Origin: Obelidium mucronatum
Lineage: Eukaryota > Chytridiomycota > Chytridiomycetes > Chytridiales > Chytriomycetaceae
Direction of reading: 5' to 3'
DNA length: 54,846 nt
NCBI GenBank assembly: GCA_025765595.1
Contig: JAIVFH010000184.1
Location: 1 to 54,846 of the forward strand
The notes beneath the pieces were generated by a model. That model did no database searches, was not told the origin of the DNA, and worked only from the letters and a program-made list of their open reading frames with translations. Made by a program: the position numbers and the translations under genes. Below, piece by piece: positions 43,697 to 54,846 of this stretch (positions are counted from its first letter, which is position 1; each line of letters opens with the position of its first letter).

Positions 43697-44119
43697 ATGA
43701 CAGCTCTCGATCAAACCTGCTGCCCCGCCTGCCGCGCAACACTCCCACCCGCAGCCGAAGGACTCACGTGCAGCGCATGCAGCGTCCGCGTGTGTCCGCA
43801 GTGCACCAATAGTGGCGCACAAGCCGTCCGCCAGTGCTCGTCCGAGTCGTGCTGCGCCGTTGTTTGCGGCGCGTGTTCCGCCGCCGGACTCACGTGCGCA
43901 CAGTGCGGCGACTGGAAATGTTCCGCGTGTCGCGGCGCCGTTCTGCCGCTGACGCCGGTGTGCGCCGATGATCGCGCGCCGCCGCCGCACTCCAAGGCCG
44001 ACGACGCCCACTGGCTGGCGTGTCCCACGTGCGCCCTGACTTACTGCCACAACTGCTGCCACCACCTGGATTTCTGCATCGAGTGCAAAGTCAGACACTG
44101 CATCAAGTGTTCGCAATGA
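43697..44119 (+). CDS. Small Cys-rich zinc-binding protein (RING/IBR-like), unrecognised
   Basis: A 140-residue single-exon frame with about 30 Cys arranged as repeated CxxC pairs: CCPAC, CSAC, CPQC, CGAC, CAQC, CSAC, CPTC, CHNC, CIEC, CIKC, plus His pairs in the last third (YCHNCCHHLDFCIEC). It could bind four or more zinc ions, and the pattern resembles stacked FYVE/RING/IBR half-sites without matching any one domain. The whole gene is GC-rich, unlike its flanks. Its role is unknown; a protein-protein or ubiquitin-related adaptor is possible. Confidence 0.75.
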   Translation: MTALDQTCCPACRATLPPAAEGLTCSACSVRVCPQCTNSGAQAVRQCSSESCCAVVCGACSAAGLTCAQCGDWKCSACRGAVLPLTPVCADDRAPPPHSKADDAHWLACPTCALTYCHNCCHHLDFCIECKVRHCIKCSQ

Positions 44120-44473
44120 GAGTCGGTGTGACTCACTTATCTATGTTATCAAAGGGGAAAGCATAAAGACTGCAAATAAAATACCAAAACAGTTTATCAT
44201 TATAGTATCTATCTTGCGCGCTTTGTTGTCTTGTGGATGAATGTAGGCTCTTGCAGCAAGCGCCGCTCCAACCTTCATTTCCCACGCTTTCTCTGTTGGC
44301 GCACAACCCCTGCATGTGCATTTTATTTGGTTTGGTTGCTGACGTGGTTGTGTGAATTAAAAGGCATCCCACGAAGAATGAAAGTCACGTGAAAGCGCTG
44401 GCGCTCTGATGCAAGCGCTTATAAAAAAAATTTGCAAGTCTGCCAGTTTCCTACCAAAAAAATTAAACCCAAG
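44120..44473. other. Intergenic upstream of ABCC copy B
   Basis: About 350 bases with no gene. It is unlike the region upstream of copy A, so the duplication ends near the first exon. Confidence 0.55.
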
Positions 44474-47400
44474 ATGCAGCAGACTGGCACAGTCCGTATG
44501 GACCCATGGTCTTTTGTATCGATATCTTGGATGACTCGGCTGGTTATGTTGTCCGTCAAGAAGGATTTGGAGGGCTCTGACCTGCCGTTGCTCAAGAAAC
44601 AAGATCTGGCGGCAAGTACTCCGGACTGGACACAAGTCTTCCTTCAAAAGTACCATCTCTATGAAGACAAGAAGGAAGGAAAACCGCCCACCATGTTCAG
44701 TGCCATGCTTGGTCATGTTATGCTTCACTGGTGCGACCCTTTCATTGATTGAATTGGACCTCAATTAAATCTCAACCCCGCATTTCCTCTTTTTCCTATC
44801 ATATACAGGTTGATCAGTGGCTTTGTGTTTCTCCTCAGTATTGCTTGCCTGTGTGGAATCCCGTTAGTGCTGCAGCAAGTAATTGACCTGGCTGCCTTCA
44901 AGAGCACAGTCGACGAACTCGCCCCAGGACAATGGGACAATGTGCCTCTCGCAGACTATGCCGACAAATTCAGTGGATTCCCGTTAATCACAAAGTCTTC
45001 CGTTGCGCTCGGGTTCTTGCTCCTCGGCTTGAAAGTCGGATCCACCGTCTTTGGAAGGCTCCACGACATGATTATGAAACGGGTCGCTTTCAACGTCCGT
45101 ACTGTCTTGATCAATGCGATTGTTAAAAAGTCGTTGACCATCTCTAGCTCCAAGGCAAACGAATTCTCCAAAGGTTACGTTTTGAACTTGGTTAATGTGG
45201 ACTCGGAGTCTGTTTCGCTGGCTTCGGAGCAGGTTCACCAACTTTGGGGTCTTCCTGCACAAATCGCTGTGGCCATTGGACTCTTGGCTTACCTTCTTGG
45301 TTCCTCTATTGGAGCTGGTGTTGGAGCCTTGTTTGCGTCGTTTGCCCTTTTGGGTGTCACTGTCCCTCTTCTCATCATTTCATCGCTGCCGAAAATGATT
45401 GTTGCCAACGATACTCGTGTCAAACTGATTCGTGAAGCACTCGACGGTAAGTTGGCGGGCGGGGGTGCTTGACGCATTATTATCTGGCAAATTTTTTTCT
45501 TTGCTCACAAGCCTCAAATTGACACACCAGGTATTCGACTCATCAAGATCCGTTCTTTGGACACTGAATTCAAAACCAAAATCAACACGGTGAGACTTGA
45601 ACAGCTGCATTGGTTGGGTCGATTTCTGTACGGAGTTGTTTCCTTTGTCGTCATTGGACAACTTGCCAACGCTCTCCCGCAAGTCGCTACATTCACCTTG
45701 TATGCTGTTCGACTCAACAAAGTGACGGCCGGGCTTATTTTCCCGGCAGCGGCATTGTTTGGAATGGTTGTCACTCCATTGATTCAACTTCCGCAAACGT
45801 TGAAGTATGTTGCTTTTTTTTTTGCACCAAAACAAAAGGGGAACTCAACACTAAGTTCATTTTATTTTGATGTTTTTTTAGCTCTGTCATCAGCGCAATG
45901 GTGTCTTGGAAACGTATCTACAATTTCTTGATTGCTCCAGATCGCGATACTATCCCTGCCGAAGAATCAGAAAACTTGGCCATCAATATTGACAACGCCA
46001 CATTCAACTGGCCCGCAACCGTCGAAGAAAAGAAGGAAGAACCCAAAAAGCCAAAGAAGCAACCAAAGAGAGGCAGAAAGAAGGTCACCGAAGAAGACGT
46101 GGAACTCGCCGCTGTTGCGGCGAATGAAGAAGAATCTAAGCAAGTCGCGCCTGCAGCTCCTCCAAGAAATGTTCTCGTGAACTTGAACTTGAAAGTTGAA
46201 AAGGGAACGTTTGTAGCTGTTGTTGGACAAGTCGGAAGCGGTAAATCATCGCTGTTGAGTGCCATTTTGGGAGACCTCGAAAAGAGCCACGGAAAGGTGA
46301 GCGTTTTGATTGTGATCCGTTGGACGCCCCTAAACTGGCCTATGTTTATTTGTGCAAGATTTCTGCTCAAGGATCTATCGCGTACTGTACCCAGCAGCCT
46401 TGGATCCGTACAGGCACAGTTGAAGACAACGTTACTTTTGGTCTTCCCCTTGATGAAGAAAAGCTCCAACGCGCCGTTGCTTGTACGTCTCTCCAGTCTG
46501 ACCTGGCCATCATGTCTGCGGGAATCAAGACTGTCTTGGGTGAAAAGGGAACAAGTGTGAGTGGTGGTCAAAAAACTCGTATTGCTTTGGCACGAGCGGT
46601 CTACAGCGAAGCCGATATCTATCTCTTGGATGACCCTCTCTCTTCGCTGGACGCCAAAGTCGGACGTGCTGTTTTCACCGAATGTTTCAAGACGGTTCTG
46701 AAGGGCAAGACAATCATCTTGGCGACCCACAACCACGACATTTTGAAGGAAACCGACCACATTGTTTTCATCCACGAATCTGGAGAGATTTCTCAGGGAA
46801 CGCATGCGGAACTGTCCAAGCTGCAAGAATTCACCGATTTTGTTTCCACTGTCGATTCCCAAAAGACTGGAGCTCTTGTGAGATCAGACAAACCCGTCAC
46901 AAGCAACGCCAAGAGCGTCAAAGAGGTTACCCAGGCGGCAGACCCAGACAGTGTCATTGTTGCTGAAGAAATGGAAAGCGGAAATGTTAAGTGGGAGACT
47001 TACCGTGCCTATATTCAAGCTGGTGGTGGTTGGGGTATGATCGCAGTTTTGGTTATTGTGATTATTTTGCAACAAGCTTGTGGCGTCCTTCAAAACCAGT
47101 GGTTGACTTGGTGGACTCAAGATATGTTGCTGGGAGAGAGCCACGATGTTTACTTCTGGACGCGATGGTACAACATCCTTATTTGGATTGGAAACGTTCT
47201 GTTGCGTGAGTTCAAAGCCTTTTTGGAGTTATCTTTGTTTGATTCTAACAACCGTTGGGCCAGTTGTTCTGAACTTGACTGTTCATTGGGCAATTATGAG
47301 ATCTACGCGAGTATTCCACGAATCTGCCGTCTCTGGTGTTTTGAATGCTCCAATGTGGTGGTTCGAAAGCCAACAAATTGGTCGTATCATGAACAGATTC

Positions 47401-49074
47401 ACCAAGGATATGTCTGCTATTGACCAGCGCCTGCTTCCTCAAGTGTTCCAGTTTCTTGCGGGAATTGGTGGAATGTTTGCAATTTTGGTTATTTTGGCAA
47501 TCAACGCGCCTTACCTGCTGAGTACGTGGATTGGTATTGGTTTCGAAGATTTCTTATTTTTTATTTGCAGTTGGTGTTATTCCACTTGGTGCATTGTACC
47601 TATACGTTCTTCGCTACTACAGAAGGTTTGTTCTTGCAGTGTTGAACTATTCGAGATAAAGTGTTCATTCGAAGTTTTAATTCCATAGTGCAATGCGTCA
47701 ATTGAAGCGTCTTGAATCCGTCCAACGATCTCCACTCTACGCTCACGTCGCGGAATCTTTGGAAGGCGTTTCCACCATTCTCGCTTACAAGAAAGATGCC
47801 TACTTTGCTGAAGTTACAAACGAACTTCTTGATTTCAGCAACAGTCCTCTGTTTTTCAAGATGGGGGCTGGTATGTTGATTGCTGTTTTGAGCGTTATTT
47901 TTATAACCTAATTGCGGTTTTCAATGTATATCAGAACTTTGGGTCTTGCTGCGTCTAGAACTTCTTTCTGGAGTCTTGATTTTTGTCTTGTCATGTCTCG
48001 CTACAAACTCGTCCTTTGTTTCCCCAAGTAGCATTGGTATTGCTCTGATTTACACCAACGCCATGACATCGCTCATGAATTTGATTCTGCAAAGTGCTGC
48101 CAATATGGAAACGGAGGTTTTTATAGTTTTTCCAGCTTGGTTTTGAGATATTTACTGAAAGTCGTTTTCTTTTTTGGCAGATGGTTTGCGTTGAACGTCT
48201 TGTGGAGTATGCCGAGCGTCTTCCAGTTGAGGGAACTCAACGTCTGCCTGAGGACCCATCTCCAGATTCGTGGCCAACAAGCGGCACCATTGCATTCAAC
48301 AAAGTGAGCGCGTTCTACAAGTCGAAACCAGAGACGCCAGTGTTGAAGGAGGTATCAGTGGAAATTAAATCCGGAGAGAAAGTTTGCGTGGTTGGAAGAA
48401 CTGGTTCTGGAAAGAGTACTCTCTTGGGAGTGTTACTGCGTTTTGTTGACAAGACTGGAGAAGTCACCGTCGATGGAAAGGGTAAGACATAGCGACAAAG
48501 CCATCTTTTGCGTGTGCTGATTTAAGGATTTGTTTCAGATATCAACAGTGTTGGTCTTCAAACCCTCCGCCAAACCATGGAAGTTATCCCCCAGGACATC
48601 TACTTGTTCTCGGGAACTCTTCGTTCAACTCTTGATCGCGACTCTTCTTTCACAGACGAAGAATTGTGGAACACTCTTGAGAACGTTGGCATGAAGAAGT
48701 TTGTCGCAAACTTGGAACAAAAGCTTGACACTCCGATTACGAACGGTGGCAGCAACTTGTCACTTGGACAAAGGCAGCTCTTGTACTTTGCGCGTATTCT
48801 GTTGCTGAAGCCAAAGATTATCCTCATGGACGAAGCAACGTCTTCCGTTGACCCAGAAACCGAAACGACTCTCCGGAAGGTGATCAAAGAACAATTCGTT
48901 GGAACGACTATTGTTTCCGTTTTGCATCGTTTGCAAGCAAGCGTGTTGGATGATTTTGACAAGGTGTTGGTTATGGACCAAGGAAATGTTGCCGAATTTG
49001 ATTCCCCCCGAGTTTTGCTGGAACAGAATGGATCCATTTTTGCCAGCTTGTACACTGCTCATAGCTCTATTTGA
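44474..49074 (+). CDS. ABCC (MRP-type) transporter, copy B, intact
   Basis: Eleven exons (44474-44730, 44809-45446, 45531-45804, 45882-46296, 46359-47205, 47264-47521, 47571-47625, 47689-47870, 47935-48116, 48181-48481, 48539-49074) join exactly to 1314 residues, TMD1-NBD1-TMD2-NBD2. NBD1: [29 protein letters not shown] (degenerate catalytic site, as usual in ABCC). NBD2: [28 protein letters not shown] (consensus Glu). A Lys-rich linker ([13 protein letters not shown]) lies before NBD1. There is no TMD0, so it is the short MRP type. Likely a plasma-membrane or vacuolar exporter of conjugates or drugs. All exon joints match copy A; over the last exon about 97% of residues are identical. The N-terminus ([14 protein letters not shown]) differs from copy A. 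Confidence 0.96.
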
Positions 49075-49253
49075 TCTCTTTATTCTTCCCTTTTCAACTT
49101 TCATTCTGTGAAAAATAGATATGTTACATCAACTTATTTCCGGAGTCTCAACTTTCTTTCATATTCGCAGAGGATTTGAATAAATAGCTCGATCGAGAAT
49201 TGCCAGTATTTTCGTGCCAAGTTTATCACTTTGCACAGGAGATAAACGCGACA

Positions 49254-52200
49254 ATGAGATTTTCCGCCACGGGCATGCTTTTGAATTGGGCCATCCTGCT
49301 CCTGACTCTGATCCCTGCTGTAGTGAATGGATTAATTCCAGCAGCTGCAGGAAAAGAAGCTAGCTCGGTCGTGATAGGTCTTCTGGGAACTTATTCTGCT
49401 CAAGGATTTGAGGATATGTCCCAGCTCAAACTTGATCCCTACATGACCCCTGGCTGGCAGATATATGACGACATTATTATTGAGCAAGCAGTTCAGATGA
49501 TTAATGCCAATGCGTCGATTCTCCCAAATACAACTCTGAAGCTCCGAAGATTCACCATCAATGATCCAACAGAAAAAAATGGCGCCACGGGATCCTTAGG
49601 GTTTGCATCCATGGTCGCCTTGAATATATCACAGAGCAAAGAAAATCAAGGTATTTTTTAGAGTCGAGTTGGGTCCGCAAAACTAATTTGGCGTAAGATG
49701 TTATTGCGGTTATTGGTGACTGGAAGGTGCAACAGCTCTTTATTGGCGCACAGATCTATTCATACTATAATGTGAGCTCATTCATTTTGTTTTTGAAAGA
49801 TTGATTGTTTAAATACTGGGGGGATCTTAGATTCCAATGTGTGGTATAATTTGCAACACTGAACGAGTAGACAGCAAAACGAATTTCAAATCTTTCTTTC
49901 GCACGCGATCTTCCGGTCGAGGATATGGAAAGCATATATTGAAATTCTTGATGGCGCGTAAAGTTTCTAGAATTGGTATTATTTCGGATGCGAGTAGTCG
50001 CGGGAGAGAGGAATCTGACTGATACCGTGCGGGAACTGACCAGTAATGACATTGAAGTAGTGGTTTTATCTTATTCAACAGATTCTGCTTACAATGTTGG
50101 TCTTTTACAAAAATACGATGCTCGGTATGTGATACGTCTTTCTTTTCCAATCAAAGCAGCATTGAACCGACAAGCAACAGGTACATACTTGTGACAACAA
50201 CAAACCGAGCTTTCTTGGGAGAGTTGTATTTCACAGGACTTAAAAGTGGCCTGGTTAGCCGACGGCATGTTTGGATTAGTGGAAATACTCCATACTACAG
50301 TTCAGCCCTGGACTGTATGTCAAACTTTCTCGCTCGCCCTTGCTGATCCTAATAATAGATTTAAAACTTCCTCAAAGTCCTTATAATGAGGTAGCAGGGC
50401 TTTGTGTGGTTGTACGGAGCGCCGCTATTAAACTGGAATGGTTCTGACTATCCACCAACGTACCACCACTTGGCAAAGTCAATGCGCGCGAATTGGCCGG
50501 TTGTTAAACAAATGAGTGTTGCAAACTTAAACTTGGATATTATGACAGACTTTTTGGCATACCACCCACCAAAAGCATACATGGAAGGAGCGTTCGATTG
50601 CATCATGACTCTAGCATCAGGATTCGACAAACTACTCCGTGAAAATAGCTCTTTGACTCCTGAAATGCTATCTTCAAGGAAACTGCAACAGAAGCTGAAC
50701 ATTCCGCTTTGGCAAAGAAGCGGTTACCAAGGGATCGGGAATATGCCTCTAATAATAAATGACGTGGGATCCTCAGAAATAGCATACTATTGGATAAGTG
50801 TTAAGCGTTTGGATGTGAATGGAGATCCTGTTGGAAACATTTTCTTAACCACTGGCCAAGATGGAAGTTCCACATACTATGAAAATTCGACAACACTATA
50901 TGGCAGTATGTTATTTGGTTGCATTTTTACAGGCAAAGTGGCTAATATCTCGTTTCAGATGCGACTGCGTGGCCTGTTGATGGTTCAAGGACGTGGAACG
51001 ATGTTGTGCTGATTCCTCAACTAGAGAAGCGTGGAATACTCTTAACATTTTTTTCATGTGTCGGGCTTGCGCTTTGTTTAACATGTTTTCTTTTCAACTA
51101 CTGGTTTCGCAAGAGAACTATCATCAAAAAGTCGAACGTTTATCTCAATTGTTTGGCCACTTCTGGATCGTGTTTTCTCTATGCATCGATGTTTTACTAT
51201 TTAAATACCCCAACACGATTTTCATGCATTGCTAAAGTTGTCCTCCCTGTACTTGGGCTGGGCTTAATGTTTGGGTAATTGTGGCCCAATATTTAATTGA
51301 ATTTAACTTCCAATCCTAGCTCATTTATAGCCAAAACTGCGATAACCTACTTGAGGTCGTATGTTAATGTTCCTGCAGTGGTCAGGAATTGGGTTCTCTT
51401 TTTAATTATGGGTGTAATTATCTTCATTGAAATTGCTCAAGTGGTCTATTGGGATGTACAATCTCGCAGTTCACCAACTTTAATAATCTTGAATGAGAGT
51501 GAAAGAGCTATCGCTTGCGTTTCTGGGCGGAGGAAGTTAAAACTTACAGCCATAGCAACAATTCTTGTTGTAAACGTACTTCTGTCCATTGTCCTTCTTG
51601 CTCTTGCCTTCTTCACGAGAAGAGTGCGAGTCGATTACAATGAGTCAGCAGTATTCACAATGTTGGCAACCTCCTATATCACAATATTTGGTCTCTTTTA
51701 TGCCGCAGACGTTAGCGATTCTGTTTCAAGTACTCATGAGATGCGAGAAGCCATGCTTATCTGGGCGTTAGCTACGATTACATTGCTTACCTATTTTGGA
51801 AGCAAGGCGTGGAGTTTGTGGATTGAGCGCAAGTCAGCAAGAAAGTTTCTGGTTACTCTAAGGCGAACAACGCGACAAGTGTCTCAGGCGTTTAAAACCG
51901 TAGTCACAACCGATATCAAAAAATCTCCGAGTGACTTGGCCATATACAAGGCACCAACATTGCGCGCAGTTGGTAGTGTCCGAAAAGTGAACTCCGTGAA
52001 AGCGAAAAAGAAGACAAACAGAGTTGTTCACCTGACTTTTCCGGTATGTAGACAGTTTACCAAGTAAGAAAATTGTAATAGTTTGAGTGCAGAGTGAAAT
52101 GCCATACCAACGATATAGTGGACTGAAATGGACAACTTGGGAGCTCGCCAAAATATCAATATGCGCTGTGACTGATAATCAAGCATGGATATTGTTTGAA

Positions 52201-52494
52201 AGCAAGCACGGAGTTTATTCTATTCCCTTTGAGGAGTTGACTCAAGCCCAAATCACTTCAAACTTACTTACACATCATGTCACTATTTCAAACGGAAAAA
52301 GCAATTTTCTAGTAGATCCTAATGGTGAAGACGAGTTCTCGATCAGCTTGTGTCCTGTGAAGTTAATGTGCGAGAGTAGAGAGGAGGCCAACGCGTTTGC
52401 TGGAATTCTAAAGGAGCTTCAAGGTGCAGCGAATGGCGATACTACAATACATCGCATGCTTCAATCACCAAGATTCCAGCAGACAAAAGGATGA
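49254..52494 (+). CDS. Class C (GABA-B-type) G-protein-coupled receptor with a PH-like C-terminal region
   Basis: A signal peptide (MRFSATGMLLNWAILLLTLI) leads into a periplasmic-binding-type ligand domain (VIGDWKVQQLFIGAQIYSYY, KVSRIGIISD, ELTSNDIEVVVLSYSTDS, GNTPYYSSALD, GFVWLYGAPLLNWN). A seven-span domain follows: GILLTFFSCVGLALC, VYLNCLATSGSCFLYA, CIAKVVLPVLGLGLMFGSF, NWVLFLIMGVIIFIEIA, LTAIATILVVNVLLSIVLLA, FTMLATSYITIFGLF and EAMLIWALATITLLTY. The tail is basic, then has a 100-residue segment (from about 52110) with a PH-like pattern of strands and a final helix (ESREEANAFAGILKELQ). The frame breaks at 49990-50010 and near 50397, neither explained by an intron; a lost G would fix the second. 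Several introns of about 50 nt. Confidence 0.85.
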
Positions 52495-52542
52495 GAGTGC
52501 ATAAAATCATCAACAAAAGTTATATATTTCAATTGCATGCAT

Positions 52543-53297
52543 CTAAATAGTGTCTTCTGTCGAGTTTGAACGCTTCTGCCATCCCGAGAACGTGTTGGAT
52601 GCCCAAACAGGATTGTCGGATTGAGAATAGAGAACCAAATTTCCATCATTCTACACCGACAATAATTGTGAATATTTTGACGGGCATCAACTTTAAGATT
52701 TCATTACCTGGATGCAGAAGGATCCCCAGGTGTTTGTGCCGGCTCTCCAACCAACGCGATCTGGATTCTTAACCCAAACTTCAAGATCACCGGTATAATC
52801 GGAGTATTCAAGCCAGTATGGACTTTGACCGTAAGTTGAACTTGAAGTGCTCCAAATGGCAACCCAATAGTAGTCACACACTGTGTCATACCATTCACAA
52901 ACCAATTGACCGCGGCGAAAAATGCCACATCCGCTCGACCTCTCTTCATTGGATCTTTTAACGCCACCGTGGCAGTGGCAATTATGGCCTTGGCCACGAT
53001 GGCAGTGCTTTTTGTAAAGGACGAGGCTGCCATCATCCTACAAAAAAAAGGGTAAAATTGTCAATTGAATCGCCGACTTGGATTGGATAGAAGAGAACAG
53101 ACCTGCATGTACAAGGCATTGTTTTCATTCGGGGAGTACATGGCTCCTCCGGGATAAATCTTTCCCGAAGGACCAAGACAAGTCCTGCTTGGATCTTTGT
53201 TGTATCCAACTCGTCCACGCTCTTCCCTAGTAGTAGAACGCAGTTGTGCATCTAGCCGCACTGAATGCAAGGAGTAGATAAAAAAGAGCAGCAGTCA
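52543..53297 (-). CDS. Secreted bulb-type (mannose-binding) lectin
   Basis: Three exons (53297-53103, 53037-52708, 52650-52543), all phase 0, give 210 residues. The N-terminus (MTAALFIYSLHSVRLDA) is a short signal peptide. The B-lectin motif QxDxNxVxY is exact in exon 3 (QNDGNLVLY) and near-exact at the exon 1/2 joint (QDDGSLVLY), followed by NPVWASNT. Both introns fall right after the Gln of a repeat. Exon 2 also carries a Cys/His-rich insert (HCHRGQGHNCHC) and several Cys for disulfides. Such lectins bind mannose or glucans; here it may act at the cell wall or against other microbes. It converges on the receptor gene, 48 bp between stops. Confidence 0.85.
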
Positions 53298-53482
53298 TTT
53301 TGAAGATAACTTTTCTATGGTGAGCTTTCTTTAGCTTTTTATGTTTATCATATGTGGCTGGTTGTTTGAGGCTGTGCTGTGGTTATCACGTTTTTAATCA
53401 ATTCTCGAATAATTGTATGAAGAGGATTAAAGATATGATTCTCTTGATTGACGTTCCCAATAGATACGTAAATCTTTGAGCA

Positions 53483-54846
53483 ATGACCCAAACACCAAGT
53501 ACGACCACACAACTGCACGTTCGCCAACCAATATGTTCAGTATCTATACTGATACTAGTAGTTATACAAACATTTGTAGTGGTAACGTGGAACTCTATAA
53601 TTTTCGAAACTGAAAAGTACATAGGCCATCGTGGTGCTGTTGGTACCGTTGCTTCTTTCCATCGAAAACACGCGCAAATCGAACAATTTATCAGTAAATA
53701 CTGGTCGATTAATATCTGAGAACCTTGTTCATACTATTCAATCAGACGCGAACTTGATGGCAGCCGCACAAGTTGGTTGGTGTCAAACTGAATAATGTGA
53801 CTGACCATACCATACTTACATTTGAAATTCGCAGATTCCTGGTTATCATACATTGAAAATACAATAACTGATTTTAATTTGGCAGTTTTGAACAATTTGG
53901 TTGATCCATTCAACATTGATTCTGTTTATAATTATTTTCGATTCATTGTAAGGTTGCGTTTTGGAAAGGCTGGTGGTTGTATGTTACTTATTTTCGGACT
54001 ATTAATTAGGAGCAAAGAGACTCGAGAGTTGATGCTATTTATGTGGGATTTGCTGATGGCAGTTTCGTTGTTGTACGCGGGGACGTTCCACATCGGGTGG
54101 GACTACTCGTCAATGGAAACAATTTCACGAACTGCAACCTCTGCAATTTGCTATTTCCCAAGAATACAACGAATCCAACCCTTTCTCACCAGACAGGCAA
54201 CCAAAAATATGCTGGTCCGTTTTCAGCACCTTGACTTCAGTTATTGGGACGCTGTGGATACATCAAAGCCAATGGATTACTTCTCTTTCGATTTTACAAC
54301 GAGAATCTGGTACAAACAAGCTATCGCTCAACAACAACCCACCACTGTTCAATGGACTGATCCTCACTACATTATAAACTCAAACTACACGGGATTGACA
54401 GCAGATTTGGCTCTCTGGACGCGAGATAATCGATTCGCAGGGGTGATTGGTATTGATTTCACATATATGAATCTTGCTTCATATGTTGGAAACTTCAAAC
54501 CAACTCCAAAATTCGTTCATGGTTTGGCTCTTCATCGGAAAGAAATAGTTCCTAAACATGTATTCAACAACAGTTTATCATGTCTGGAACAGGGCTTATG
54601 GGTTGTGTCTTCATTCAACGAATCACTCGGAAATGCGACCTTGGGAACTTTGAAACGGTTGCCAGAATGCACATCTCCGATTTTAGTTCAGATTTCAAAT
54701 TATTTTGGGTCCATTCTAAAGCCCAATCAGTCTTACGAAAGCCTTGGTCCAGTTGCTTCTTTCCAATTAGACAACCTTTATGTTCAGCTAGCTTTGACAA
54801 AACATTTGCCCTCGATGATTGTGGTGAATGGGGCATTGAAACAGGA
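53483..54846 (+). CDS. Cache-domain membrane sensor, N-terminal part (runs off the window)
   Basis: The ATG at 53483 starts a cytoplasmic stub and one membrane span (ICSVSILILVVIQTFVVVTW), then an extracellular region in several exons: INANLMAAAQVDSWLSYIEN, AVLNNLVDPFNIDSVYNYF, and RVDAIYVGFADGSFVVVRG. The last piece has the dCache features DFTTRIWYKQA, IINSNYTGLTADLALWTRDN and FAGVIGIDFTYMNLASYV. Such sensors precede a histidine kinase, adenylyl/guanylyl cyclase or similar output, which lies beyond the window. Between about 54090 and 54230 two frames are open and I cannot place the switch. Several N-glycosylation sites (NxT/S) support an extracellular location. Confidence 0.75.

Noticed and set aside
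45918..46862. 314-codon open frame antisense to ABCC copy B
   Set aside because: It is the shadow of the highly constrained NBD1 exons; the sense strand has all ABC motifs and the antisense protein has none.
53103..53297. Frame break at the lectin signal peptide
   Set aside because: On re-reading, ATG 53297 is in phase with the lectin exons; no break exists.

Overview
The window is eukaryotic nuclear DNA, gene-dense, with short GT-AG introns (mostly 45-90 nt) and very short spaces between genes. Gene content points to a fungus, most likely an early-diverging zoosporic (chytrid-like) lineage: single-copy fungal housekeeping genes sit beside a class C (GABA-B-type) receptor with seven membrane spans, a Cache-type sensory protein, a bulb-type lectin and an F-box/ankyrin protein. 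The lineage is inferred from content only; a phylogeny of the MLH1, MSH1 or histone genes would settle it.

Layout. 0-9.7 kb: the tail of an MFS transporter, then a tRNA isopentenyltransferase (MOD5/TRIT1, minus) divergent from MLH1 (plus), a small membrane protein, an HDA1-type histone deacetylase, and a CoA-disulfide-reductase/rhodanese flavoprotein. 10-13 kb: an alpha/beta hydrolase and a secreted Thr-rich protein. 13.5-18.2 kb: ABCC transporter copy A (minus). 20-22.7 kb: a DD34E transposon with two convergent genes between long inverted repeats. 22.8-28.6 kb: an NFX1-type zinc-finger protein ending in an AN1 finger, a divergent H3/H4 pair, and a VHS-domain protein. 28.8-34.4 kb: mitochondrial MSH1 and an F-box/ankyrin protein. 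34.7-38.9 kb: poorly resolved, apparently damaged genes. 39-44.1 kb: an Ala-rich membrane protein, FRA10AC1, a class I/II aminotransferase and a Cys-rich zinc protein, packed head-to-head and tail-to-tail. 44.5-49.1 kb: ABCC copy B, intact, in inverted orientation to copy A. 49.2-54.8 kb: class C receptor, secreted lectin and Cache sensor.

The genes form no single pathway. Functional groupings are mismatch repair (MLH1 nuclear, MSH1 mitochondrial), chromatin (H3, H4, HDAC) and a surface-sensing cluster at the right end. The most notable structures are the inverted ABCC pair (copy A has an in-frame TAG; intron identity is patchy,as expected from gene conversion), the two-gene transposon, an HDAC lacking its catalytic tyrosine, a mirror-symmetric histone promoter, and start codons of divergent genes only 37-40 bp apart. 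Several otherwise conserved genes have one- or two-base frame breaks, some of them at short homopolymers, so consensus indels in the assembly should be suspected before pseudogenes are called.
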